Source of the DNA: Pisaster brevispinus
Taxonomy: Eukaryota > Echinodermata > Asteroidea > Forcipulatida > Asteriidae
Direction: 5' to 3'
DNA: 64,000 nucleotides
Assembly: GCA_023634235.1 (NCBI GenBank)
Contig: JAMKCF010000003.1
Coordinates: forward strand, 11,254,742-11,318,741
Under the pieces are notes generated by a model. The model saw only the letters and a list, made by a program, of their open reading frames with translations, ran no database searches and was not told the origin of the DNA. Below are positions 1 through 10,926 of the stretch, piece by piece; the first letter of the stretch is position 1, and every line of letters begins with the position of its first letter. The translations under genes were made by a program, and so were the position numbers.

Positions 1-186
1 CAATAAAGGTCTATTAAACATATTTAATTATATTTGACGGTCAAACATGAATGTCAAACCTGGCTTCCGTCACGAATTGGAAATCCGGACAATTATTACT
101 TGAGACCTTGCGTTCTCATCCTGAAGTCTACAAAATAAAGGGGGGATTCAATACAATACGAGGTGGTTGTAATTGTTTTCTTTGCT

Positions 187-282
187 GGCTTTGGTAGTTG
201 TTGCTGCTGCTGCTGCTATTGTTGCTGTCGCTGTCGCTGTCGCTGTCGCAGTCGCTGTCGCAGTCTTAGCTGTAGTTGTAGT
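187..282. repeat. TGC/TGTCGC low-complexity tract
   Basis: A run of gctgctgctgct passes into repeated hexamer tgtcgc with tcgcag variants and then gtagttgtagtt. It reads as glutamine/arginine-rich nonsense in one minus frame. There is no independent support for coding. The flanking 1-1010 holds no recognisable gene. Confidence 0.85.
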
Positions 283-1014
283 TTTAATGTAAAAGTGTTG
301 GCTCCGTGGTAACGACTTTTAAAAAATTGTTCTGGACAAATAACGACAAGGCAACACCTTAAAGGCAGCGTCGTGTAATTATGAGTTTGGCCGCGTACCA
401 TCGCTTCTTCTGACCCGTTATCAACATTTTGATCGATCCGTCGATCGATACGCTCCTGCATTTACCATGAGACGTTTCTGGCTTTTCGCATTGACTAGGA
501 ATAATCAAACAGACGTAAACGACTGTCTTTGGAAAGATACTGTCGTTCATGTATTTCAGAAATACGCGAGAAATCTTAAGCAGTGCCTTTAAGTCTGTTG
601 GAAATTTGAAAGACAAGACGATGAAGAAATCTCAAGTTGGCTTGCTCGTTGAAGATAGAGTATAGCCGGAAGACCATACGTGAAGGTATAAACTTGCCTG
701 ATAAAGCAGGATAGATTTCATTACCCAATCCATATGTTAAACTTTGAGCCCGTGTGCATTCTTATAAAGACTAGGAATTACTGCGAATCAGTTCGAATAC
801 CATTCAAACGTTTGTTCACCGATTTAGTTTCCGCGATCTAGAACACTAACAGGAATCGACTCTGGTATTACATCGGTTTTAAAACATCAGACCAATCCAA
901 ATATAAAACCTCTTTTCGTTGTGGCGTTTGAAGCTCTCCGTAACGACTGTATGCCTTATTTCATTGGTTCCATTTTGCGTGTATTTTATAAACCAATTAA
1001 TTTCCTGCCTTGTT

Positions 1015-1085
1015 CAACCGATCGGTTGCTACGACTGCCTCTGTGATGATGAAATGTTACTGATATATTATCAGTAAGTCACGAT
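1015..1085 (+). repeat. Dispersed repeat, copy 1 (pair with 2165-2240)
   Basis: The core cgatcggttgctacg, then a diverged ctgcctctg...gatgaa block, then tatcagtaagtcacga is shared in the same order with 2165-2240. Identity is roughly 80 percent by eye. The family is unknown to me. No terminal inverted repeat was found. Confidence 0.6.
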
Positions 1086-1098
1086 TTTAAAATAAATA

Positions 1099-1147
1099 TA
1101 ATAATTTTATTTTTATTTATTTATTTTTTTTTTTTTTTTGGGGGGGG
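1099..1147. repeat. T-run followed by G-run
   Basis: An (A/T)-rich stretch ends in about 18 T followed by 8 G. This is simple sequence. A second homopolymer of 15 G sits at 1362-1376. Confidence 0.85.
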
Positions 1148-1454
1148 TGGTCATTTTATTTGCAATTTCCCGTGCTGATGATAAACCAAAAGCCATTGAC
1201 GTGTAAACTTGTCTTAAAATGACTGCAAAGGTATCGATTTGTATTTAAGAAATCCACTTCGGCGGGTCAAGGATATTAGCTGGAAGGGTCGCAGCGAGAC
1301 GTATGGGTAGGTTTTGGTACTTTCATACACCTCAGTCAGGCGCAGTTCTAGAGCCAATATTGGGGGGGGGGGGGGGTTAGACCCTTCGCACATGACGTCA
1401 CCCTCTAACTTTCGCGTTTGTTTCTTGTTTCCCCTTGCATTTTATTAGTAATAT

Positions 1455-1739
<285 letters not shown>

Positions 1740-2164
1740 CCCCTGTCCTCCCCTCTCCTTTCCAAGCATTCCTTCGCATATTTTTTTCTGTGGGGCTTTG
1801 TTTCTCTACATTAAACAAATTAATGGATAGGTGTTCTAGACCTATACAGTTCCGTTTCCCTAAGAAAGATTATCTGCATGGATTATGTTGCGTATAGGGA
1901 AACGGACAGCAAGATGTTGTGTGTCGTTCATGCCGACCTCACTGGTTTTCATGCATCCAATCAGCTCAATTACGAAAATGTTAGTGTAGAGTAGCTATGA
2001 CAACCAGGTGCAATTATAATGTTGGTCCAGATGTGAAACTCCCATTCCATTTTCCGTGCACGGAATTAGTGCGGGCCCGTATCGCCTAACGATTTAATTG
2101 CATTTAGGACGGCACTTGGCAACCGCTCTTTGCTGTGCCCAAAGTGTGCATCATCAGCGTCGTG

Positions 2165-2240
2165 TTCGCCGATCGGTTGCTACGGCCGTCTCTGCGCTGA
2201 TGAATTGCTACTTAGATATATCAGTAAGTCACGAATTGGG
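2165..2240 (+). repeat. Dispersed repeat, copy 2 (pair with 1015-1085)
   Basis: Matches 1015-1085 over cgatcggttgctacg, the following block and tatcagtaagtcacga. The two copies are direct and about 1.15 kb apart. Confidence 0.6.
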
Positions 2241-4161
2241 GAAAAGATGGGGCTGAGCCAATCACGTGCGTGGATTGAACCCCCGCCCACCGACACCGTC
2301 TCTCACTGTGTTCAACGCCGTTACGTGGCGTGGGTGATGTCAAGTCGATAGGAGCTAATGACACCATGCAGTGTATGGTAAGCAAAGTGCATCATTTTGT
2401 GCGAAGTTGCCGGCTGTGTATGTAACTGATGTATACTGCTCATCCGCAGAGTGTCAGAATGGGTTATTCCTACTACAGGATTTGATCAACACCTATCTAC
2501 TTATTTAAAAGTGTACTTTTAAAATCTTGATAAACAAACCTTGGTTGTTACGACGAGAAGAAGCTGTATCTATTATTTCGTACAATGAAACCATGTCACC
2601 CAGCTCTGGTAAGTGCGATGTGTTTTTCGAAGTTGGGCCGTGTGTGGGCGAGATGGGCTCCGGTTAAGACACCATTCGAGGAGGACAACGCGACGGCACA
2701 AGGCTTCTCTAATTAAACGCTGACATCGGTACTTCAGCTGTGACATTATTTGACGAGGGAGCAAAATGCTTTGCGTTTACTGACGAAGCCGAGCAACGGA
2801 GTCTAGATACACTCGCTGGGGTAGTGGGAACTATAAACAAAGCAATCATAGTACAGACAACGGTCAACGTCCTGACTCGAAAATTCCGCCTCTTACTTAA
2901 GAAAAGACAATCTATTTTTCCCCGCACACTTGACGTGAATGTAAGAGCATTCCGGCCCTAGCAACTTGTTTCCTGAGAGGTACTAGGTTCGAGTTTCACT
3001 CTTTATTATGCATGCTCGCCAAAAAAATGAACAGTTTGACGAAATTATATAGTTCAGGTGATGAAAAGAACAGTCTATTCACGTCTGTAAGCCGCTGATT
3101 CGTGAGAATATAAAAACCCACGTACACCTCACCGACGGTGTCCGATTTCAGGCTGGCTAAATGAACAGTCGATGGATGGGATTACTTGACAAATTGGCAC
3201 CCGTCCTCCCAATCCGACTGGAACCCGAGGAACGTTCCGGGACTGCGGCATTGTCTTAAACCGTCGGATTCGCCGATATCAGTCGGATACGCTTGCAAAC
3301 ATTCAAAGCCCGGGGATCATCCCGACCACGTCATTCGTGGAACTATTTTTGAGGCGAGCGAGAAGTGGCATCTCTTTTGGAAAAAACCTGTTTAAAACGT
3401 CCCCTGTGCTGATTAATTCGCACACTGTGGAAATACACGTCTTCTTGTGTAGAGACACGAGACCATTTTAGCTCGTGGCATTGACATTTTCACGTAAGTC
3501 TATGGCTACAATCCCTTCCTGTTTTGATACTGTTTTAGATAACATGTGCGGAATTGTCGTGTGGGCTTCACAGAATCCCAGGAAAGCAGATTGACTACTA
3601 CACAAATTTTGCACACCGCCAGCAGCCGGTTGATTTGAGGGGGAGATATTTTGCTGCTAACAATTCACGGAACAAGGCGCTGTGAATCCACGCAGACCCC
3701 TACGCCTACGGAGGATCAAAGGAATTTCTCCTCCCCGCAGGTTGATCGATATAAGCGGCTGATATTTCCACCATCATCACTTCACACAACACTCGGGCAT
3801 CCGTCGTGTGCTGTGTGCACATGACAGGGGCTCGGCTCGGCCGTCTGCAAGAATTTTTCGGTGCTAATTGAAATAGAGGTTGACGTTGTTAATGAACGAC
3901 AATGCTCGTAAAGTTCTCCATGATCAATTCGCACGCTTGTTTATGCTTTATTGGGATGCCACTTGAATGAAGCTGACCCAGTTTGATGTTCACAAGTTAC
4001 TGTGCAACCTTCAACAACAAGAGATACTTCGACACCGATACCAAGCACATAAAAACCGCATGAAATAATCGTGACGTGCTGTTGTCGCACAGCGTCATCG
4101 ACAGCAACTAAAACGACCTGAATTGGATATCTACATTTTAAAACAAAGGTTTGGGGAGCAT

Positions 4162-4169
4162 TGACGTCA
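4162..4169. promoter_or_regulatory. CRE palindrome TGACGTCA upstream of the ABHD-like gene
   Basis: An exact CREB/ATF octamer lies about 250 bp upstream of the ATG at 4416. It is one of ten such octamers in the window (see findings). Binding is not shown by sequence alone. Confidence 0.3.
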
Positions 4170-4415
4170 ATTCCATTTGCAAGTTAATACTCTTGGTTTG
4201 CGGAATTTCAGAGAGCAATATTCGAGCCGGTACTTTGATCTTATTTGTTGCCTAGGACGCCCTTAACTTTTCTTCAACGCTAACTCGTGCGCCTGTTTTT
4301 CCCATCTGATATTATCACTGACTTTCATCATCACCATAGTCACTGCACTCGGCCACTTCATTTCTTATTACGTGTACATTGCTAATTACGGGGGAAACCG
4401 TACTATTTGGCAAGT

Positions 4416-5765
4416 ATGAATGATGCCAACGGGCCGAGTACCTACTGCACCACAGACGACCAAAGAGGGTTTTGCTTTGCATCTTTTGGGGCAGCCAGCG
4501 AGCGTGGCTCAGGAGGCATTCTAGGGAGTCAACGACACAGCTTCAGCGGTCTACGTGAGACCGCCCTGACTCACTCTATGAGTGCCGTTCTACTCGGAAC
4601 ACTGGCTCTTTTTGTAGCCATTGCTTCACTTTTTGGAAGGTGGATTAAACAGGTGTTATCGTTCGCGCCAAAGACGATTGAACCACCGAAACTGTACCAC
4701 AGAAAATCACTCCTCTCGCAATATCTGCTCGCCAACTGCAACTCGCTCACAAGGCCCTACTACCCAACGTTCTGGGCGAGCAATGCTCATGTACAAACCG
4801 CGCTATCGATTGTTTTACCTCAGAAATGGGTCGACTTTAGCCGAGAGTATTTGCAAATGGATGATAGTGGGGTTGTGGCGCTCGATATTGCGCGGCCCGG
4901 AGGCTGGATGTTGTACAAGACCAGCCCCATCATTATTGTAGTGCCCGATTTGAATACAGACTGCCGGAGTGTGTCTGACCTCTGTTGGCTGGCCATGCAG
5001 AGGGGGTACCGGCTTATGGTGTTCAACAGGCGAGGCCACGGGGGTGCCCCGTTGACCACACCCAAACTGCAAAGTTACGGAGATGCTTCAGATCTGCGTG
5101 AGACAGTGATGTACATACGCCAGTCTTACCCGGAGGCCAGACTAAATGCCGTCGGCGTTGGGGCAGGCGGTGGTCTTTTGATATCCTACCTGGGGGAGTA
5201 CGGTTCATCCACTGATCTGGCCTCAGCAGTCTGCGTTTCACCCAGTTATGATTGCCAGGAGCTGTATGAATCACGCAAAATAACCAAGCCGTATCACTGG
5301 CTCGCATTACAGCGGGCGAAACTACTACTCAGGCGACACGCTGGCAACCTGGATGAGGTCATCGATCCCGTGTCGGCTTTCGGCGCTTCTACGCTCGCTG
5401 AACTTGAAGAGACCGTCTTCGCCAAGATGCACAAAACACCGAACATGGAGGACTACTGGGAGATGAACAATCCGCTACGCGAAGCCGACGAGATTTCCGC
5501 GCCCCTGCTTTGTATCAGTAGCACCGACGACCCCGTTCATCCCAATGTACTAGTGCCCCATGACTTCTTTACCACGCTACCGGACGTTATGCTGGCGTCG
5601 ACCACCCAAGGTGGCCATTGCGGGTTCTACGAAAGTCCCCGGCCCCAGTCTTGGGCCCACCGACTGGCCATGGATTACATAGACACTGTGTTGAAGTACA
5701 CTCTTTCCATAACCAGTGGGTCAGCGAGTACCCATAACACCAGTAGATGTTTGCCTAATGTATAA
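4416..5765 (+). CDS. ABHD1/3/15-like alpha/beta-hydrolase-fold protein, probable pseudoenzyme
   Basis: 449 codons from the ATG at 4416, which has A at -3. An in-frame TAA at 4383-4385 closes the frame upstream. A hydrophobic segment at residues ~56-74 suggests a single-pass N-terminal anchor. The family signature follows: NAHVQT (~123-128), FNRRGHGG (~203-210), VGVGAGG at the nucleophile elbow (~246-252), SSTDDPVHP (~368-376) and GGHCGF (~399-404). In active ABHD1/ABHD3 relatives the elbow is G-x-S-x-G; here it reads G-V-G-A-G, so the serine position is glycine (residue 249), while the Asp (371/372) and His (401) positions are kept. I infer a non-catalytic or altered protein, perhaps a binding or scaffold role. 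Length fits ABHD15-like proteins (about 450-470 residues) better than ABHD1/3 (about 400). The frame is uninterrupted, so it is either single-exon or one large exon. No close neighbour gene suggests a pathway. Confidence 0.88.
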   Translation: MNDANGPSTYCTTDDQRGFCFASFGAASERGSGGILGSQRHSFSGLRETALTHSMSAVLLGTLALFVAIASLFGRWIKQVLSFAPKTIEPPKLYHRKSLLSQYLLANCNSLTRPYYPTFWASNAHVQTALSIVLPQKWVDFSREYLQMDDSGVVALDIARPGGWMLYKTSPIIIVVPDLNTDCRSVSDLCWLAMQRGYRLMVFNRRGHGGAPLTTPKLQSYGDASDLRETVMYIRQSYPEARLNAVGVGAGGGLLISYLGEYGSSTDLASAVCVSPSYDCQELYESRKITKPYHWLALQRAKLLLRRHAGNLDEVIDPVSAFGASTLAELEETVFAKMHKTPNMEDYWEMNNPLREADEISAPLLCISSTDDPVHPNVLVPHDFFTTLPDVMLASTTQGGHCGFYESPRPQSWAHRLAMDYIDTVLKYTLSITSGSASTHNTSRCLPNV

Positions 5766-7260
5766 CTTATATTTATGTGTTTTTATTAATATTAATTGAA
5801 CTTAAGCAAACAAGAAACATTGAGATTTTTGCACAGCTTCTGATCGAAAACAAGCCAGACCCTCGGGAAAGAACGTGTACTCCAACTGTCTCAGCAAATC
5901 ACTATTTAGTACACAACCCTCTCAAAAATTATTACTTTATACCGTCCTTCCAGATAGTCCTATTCCATTGCATTTCACATCAGTTCAAAGTATCCAGTTA
6001 GAAATTAATGCTCCCAAATCTTTTTCAGCCACCATCCCACATGGTTTTCCCATGTAACCAATGCAATTACGCATGATTAGCAAACGCGAACAATGTAAGT
6101 AACTAGTTTGACAATTTCATTATAACAATTTTTTTAAAATTACACCTGAATATTGGAAAACCCCACACGGACATTTATGAGTGTTTTCAAACAGTTGCAA
6201 GCCTGAAAGAAGTCAATTTTTGGAATAGATTTTAGAAAACAGGTCACTCTTATTGCAGCTGAAGTACACTTGCTTCCTCCCAAAGATTCTAACTGAACCT
6301 TTTCCCAAAGGGTTTTTATTAACGTCGTGATGCGGATACCCTTGACTTGAGAATACTCTCATCATAACAATATAAATCAACTCTGTTATGATTATTCATG
6401 ACGTGCAGATAGTACACTTCAAATTCGAACTAAGTGCAGGATTAAAAAGTTTTGCTAGCCCTCATTAAAAGAGTGAAAATATGTCCTTGTGTTGAAAAAA
6501 AAAATTGTAATTTCAAATTTGCTGAGTATATGTAAGCATAATAAATTTGATAATATGTAAACTGTCCATCGTAAATGTAGAGCAGTACTTACGTTTAAAC
6601 CAAAGACTTAAATCTGTTGAATGTTTTTTTACCCTTCGTGTTTCCTTCTTGACGCCAAAATGTCCAGCTTATGGTTGTTTTTTACGTATTTGTATTCTTA
6701 TAAAACGGTTTCAAATAGACTAAACTGTTTTCCTATTCGGTTTTAAGTTTGTTATGAGTTATTCACTGCCGTTATTACGTATAAAATTACATTTGCAGTC
6801 GACGCATTGGTCTCTCGACCTTCAATGACGGACTGCGACCCGTTATAATTGACTTACAACTCATTAAATCTGACTATAAACTCATTATATCTTATAATGG
6901 ACTACAACTCGTTATAACGGACAAATCACTTACAACGGGGTTAAAATCCATTGTAATGAACTGGCAACGCGGTTCAGTGGTCAATGTTTGATTGATACTG
7001 ATATTGTTTAAATACAATGAATTGCAAGTCCATAATTTCACTAAAGTCTCTTCAATTGAAAGGAGGGTCAGTGAATCCTTAGTCATGGGTCGTACAGTCA
7101 AGATTATGCTATATTCTTACAAAATTCTTTTACGGCTTTATTGCAAAATGGTTACAATTCATCCGCGGGTGTGGTGCTCGATATAACGGTTTGTGAATCC
7201 GTTAAAGCGGTGGGTAAATTTGTAAAATCATCTTTCGTAAATTCCAAATTTACGGATGCA
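5766..7260. other. 3' flank of the ABHD-like gene; no further gene seen
   Basis: AT-rich sequence. A canonical AATAAA lies at 6540-6545 and could be a polyadenylation signal about 775 nt after the stop. At about 6835-6960 there is a degenerate short repeat built on gactacaactcgttataa variants. Nothing else is identifiable. Confidence 0.45.
6540..6545 (+). terminator. Candidate polyadenylation signal AATAAA
   Basis: An AATAAA in the AT-rich tail downstream of the hydrolase-like CDS. It was assigned from position only. Such hexamers are frequent by chance in this composition. Confidence 0.25.
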
Positions 7261-7407
7261 GGGGCCGATTTCACAAAGAGTTAAAACTAATCCTAACTGT
7301 GAATCGGAATCGTAATTGCTAAGCAAAGTGTGATGTCAAAGTACAAATTGTGGCAATATTGCCAACTCATCTTAAGATGAATCTAAGTGCTTTGTGAAAT
7401 CTGCCCC
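7261..7407 (+). mobile_element. MITE family D, copy 1 (147 bp)
   Basis: The ends form a terminal inverted repeat: GGGGCCGATTTCACAAAG at the left and, read on the other strand, GGGGCAGATTTCACAAAG at the right. The interior contains ctaagcaaagtgtgatgtca and caatattg-caactcatctta, both also present in inverted orientation at 22222-22367. It has no coding capacity. I infer a non-autonomous DNA transposon; the superfamily is not determined because no clear target duplication was found. Confidence 0.8.
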
Positions 7408-8255
7408 AGATTACATAATAACGGTATATCTTTGTAATAACCGTTTTGGGATTTGGTTCTACGGACATTTGTCTACTATCTGATCCCACAGAATGTTTAT
7501 GATAATATGTTAATAATTATAGTAGTCATGTTGCATCCGCTGTGTACCAAAATGATACCCTACGAGTGGGCGTAACTTAAAACGCTCCAATCACATCTCC
7601 TAATGTTCATGATGAACTGCACAGTTAGCCAACCGTGGGTTACCAACCCAGGTTTTTACTCTTTGATCTAATAAGGAGCAAGCAGGGAGATGTTTTGATA
7701 AGATGTGACAGAGCGCCTGGCGGAATTATCAGTGTGTTTGTTATTGAACGTCGGGATCAAAATATTACCACAACTCATGCCTGTGAAGTAGATTAAAATA
7801 TTGGGTGAATAATTAAAGTGCAATATTTGTATGAATTTTTGAAGAAAAAAAAATATGATAAAACGACGTTTAAAAAAATTACATATTTGCTTTATTATTA
7901 TTATTATTAAAAAAATAAATAAAAAAATTTGGGGGGGCGGGGTAATCAGACTGTTTACGTAAAAGCTTTCTCGTTTATGTGTATCGTTCCTTCATTTGTA
8001 ATTCCTTTCAAAATATATTGTTTACTTATCACAAATTGTAGGGGAGTGAGTTACATTACCATTCAGGCAACATTAAACCGTAGGTGTTCATTTCTTATTA
8101 ACGTTATATATAAACGGTTTCTGGCATTACAACATGTACACAATTACTGAATGAGTCCGGAATCAGATACTTTCAGCGTTGTTTGTCTTTTTGGCAAGAG
8201 TGGTAAATTGCTGCACATTTCTCATAAATATTCAAACCAAAATCTGTTGAAATCT

Positions 8256-8289
<34 letters not shown>

Positions 8290-10096
8290 GCAAGCCTCGT
8301 TGGTTTGTAGGCCTAATACGCACCAGAAAATTACTACAACGTCCTCCGTAACGATCAATACTTTTGTATAGTTTGGTTGAAGTCTAAATTCGTGTCGGTG
8401 TCCACGGCACACGTTCCCTTTAAACATTATTGTTGGTTTTTAAATATTCCTACAGTTTTCTTCTTCATCCTCAGCTGCATTTTTTTCTCCTGTAGAGGAG
8501 ATGGCACAGTCCCAGAGGACTATTTCATTCATAAGAAATATTGGTCCATTGGGGTTCTAGTGTAGGAACTACTATACTCTACATCATTTACGACATTACT
8601 GTTGACAGTAAAATTGCATTTCGGCAGGGTCTTATACATGACATCAAATTGCACCTAGCTTCTGGTCCCATTATATCTGCCTTGGGCATTAATTTTGTTG
8701 ATCATTGCAACCCTCCCACTTATGGACCACATTATTGACTCCTATGTATAGTTTAGATAGCGCGATACTCCTGAACCTATAGTCCTCGACGGTAGACACA
8801 TTTGTTCTGGATCATTCCACAATGGATTGAACGATGTTCAGGGAGCTTCCCTTATTCCGGTCTTCCGCACACTATGAGGCAGGGGCATTAATTCTGGATC
8901 ATGACCTTGCTCCCTCATGCCATGTACTTTTGACTCGAATCCAGTGTGTTGCAGGGAGCTCTCCCTGCCCGCCATTTGACCAGGAGCACTATAGTTCACG
9001 GCCCCTTACCCCCAATAATGCCCCGCACTATTGATTAAAAGTGTACGTTGTACACAAGCTAATCCCATCTGGACAATTTCCTTACCACTATGGACATACA
9101 ACCCAGTCCCCTTAGGCCAGCACTGTCATTCGACCCTGCATTTCACTGTTAACAATCCTGATTGCCTTAAACAGAACAAAAATATATTAAAACGAGGATT
9201 GTTGAGTATCTGTTCCTCGCTGTGGAGATGTCAGTTCCTTGACAAATACAAAGACCCATTTTATGAAGGAAACAATGTGTAATAAATTGCTTTCGGTGTA
9301 TGCTTCATGAATGCACACGTCTCGCAATTATCTCCTCGGGCGAACCGAAAAGGTTTGATTAGCTGTAGATATCAGATATGCGATTTCCCCCCCCCCCAAA
9401 AAAAATATATATATATAAATAAAAAACAAAGGGGAAAACATCTCAAGACATTGTGTTTGAATGACGTTATAAAAGAAACAAGGACATTGATTTAGACAAA
9501 GAGATACTATTTGACTTGTCGTGTCACCTGCTAATTTAATTGGATTTTGTCAACAATTATCTAGTTGGCCAAGGGAATACTTTTCACTTTTCATGCAAGA
9601 TGCATTCAATTGATGAAATACCATCTGTAGTTTGATCAGAAGGGCATTTTCACTTTACGGATTGGATTGATTTTGTATCTTGATCTAATATCTTCAATGT
9701 GGCAGCTGTTTCTGACAATGTTGGAATTCTGTACATAAGCCTAAAATATAGATTTGAGACTTTTATACGATACTTTTTTCTAAAACTATGTCTGTATATA
9801 AACGGTAGATATATTCTGTAACAATAATTTTAAATGAACTGTACTAGTTGCTGTGTAAAAATCGTTGGCCCGTAGGCATTTATTGGTGAATGCTTCCACT
9901 TTGTTCTTTTTGTTGTTAATCTCCATATAGGGTATTACATGATGACTAATACATGCAGTCTCAAAAGAAATTAATGTGGATTTGTTCACAAAACGACCAC
10001 AGATTCAGTGTCAAGTCAGTTGTTGTTGCGTTTTCAATAATTATTGCTCCTTTTTGAGTAAAAAAACCTCCTTAACCTGCGACCTCGATTCGCCTA
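7408..10096. other. Intergenic; simple repeats, no gene recognised
   Basis: Contains ATT/AAT-rich tracts (7891-7925), a (TAA)n array at 8255-8289, and C8 and AT runs near 9388-9425. Open frames here are below 90 codons and have no family resemblance. Confidence 0.5.
8255..8289. repeat. (TAA)n microsatellite
   Basis: About 11 perfect copies of the TAA/AAT trinucleotide. It creates poly-isoleucine and poly-leucine runs in open frames on both strands, which are artefacts. Confidence 0.95.
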
Positions 10097-10178
10097 CTTA
10101 GTCTGACGTCATTTCCTCCCGAGGTCACGCGGCAGATCTTAGTCTGACGTCATTTCCTCCAGAGGTCACGCCACTTCC
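10097..10178 (+). repeat. Two 41-bp direct repeats each carrying TGACGTCA and AGGTCA
   Basis: The unit begins cttagtctgacgtcatttcc and is repeated immediately with a few changes. TGACGTCA lies at 10104-10111 and 10145-10152. AGGTCA half-sites lie at 10122-10127 and 10163-10168, 10 bp after each octamer. The duplication is seen directly; a regulatory role is inference from the CREB/ATF and nuclear-receptor half-site motifs. Confidence 0.75.
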
Positions 10179-10498
10179 ATAACAACGCATACGATCGTAC
10201 ACTCAACAGAGCACTCTTTTTTAACGTCGAGATGAGTATCAGAATCTGGCAAAAATAACAGTAAAATAATATGGTGAACTGCTTTGCAGCAGGTTGTAGA
10301 TCTAATCATTATAGTGAAATTAATTTGGCTTAAAGCGCAGTTTTTTAATATTCTTGGTTACCGAACGAGAAACATGTTTCTACGGTTGCAATTCGGTGAT
10401 CCGTGGAGTTTTTAAAACTCCAAGGACCCAAAGTTGCAAAATTTCCGCATTTGAACAGAACGCTTTTGCATAAAGTATTCATTAATTACTCAGCAACT

Positions 10499-10926
10499 AT
10501 TATCAGGTACCGGTACGCTACTCATGGTATTATCAGGGGTACGCTACTCATGGCATTATCAGGGAGCCAGCCAAATGTATCAGTACAATACGGTATTATC
10601 AGGGAGCCAGTCCAATGTACCGATACGCTACTCATGGTATTATCAAGGAGCCAGTCCAATGTACCGATACGCTACTCATGGTATTATCAGGGAGCCAGTC
10701 CAAAGTACCGGTACGCTACTCATGGTATTATCAGGGAGCCAGTCCAATGTACCGGTACGCTACTCATGGTATTATCAGGGAGCCAGCCAAATGTATCAGT
10801 ACGCTATGGTATTATCAGGGAGCCAGTCCAATGTACCGATACGCTACTCATTATCATGGAGCCAGTCCAATATACCGGTACACTACTCATGGTATTTTCA
10901 GGGAGCCAGTCCAATGTACCGGTACA
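10499..10926 (+). repeat. 44-bp minisatellite, about 11 units
   Basis: The unit runs attatcagggagccagtcc, aatgtaccggtacgctactc, atgg (44 bp), with shorter units at both ends. Units carrying ccagccaaatgtatcagta occur twice, five units apart, so a ~216-bp block was itself duplicated. The unit contains no stop in any plus frame, and 44 mod 3 is 2, so all three frames stay open and give overlapping frames of 140-183 codons. These are artefacts of the array. The first two units are truncated. Confidence 0.97.

Larger units (their letters stand above)
1740..4415. other. Intergenic region upstream of the ABHD-like gene
   Basis: No coding region with family resemblance is seen. It holds the second copy of a dispersed repeat (2165-2240) and one TGACGTCA octamer at 4162-4169, about 250 bp before the ATG of the hydrolase-like gene. 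No convincing TATA box is visible near 4300-4380. A 73-codon frame at 2740-2961 has no recognisable features. Confidence 0.5.

Noticed and set aside
4407..4415. Upstream TTG as start of the ABHD-like protein
   Set aside because: A eukaryotic start should be ATG; the first in-frame ATG is at 4416.
10499..10926. CRISPR-like regular repeats
   Set aside because: The units are contiguous with no unique spacers, and the sequence is eukaryotic.
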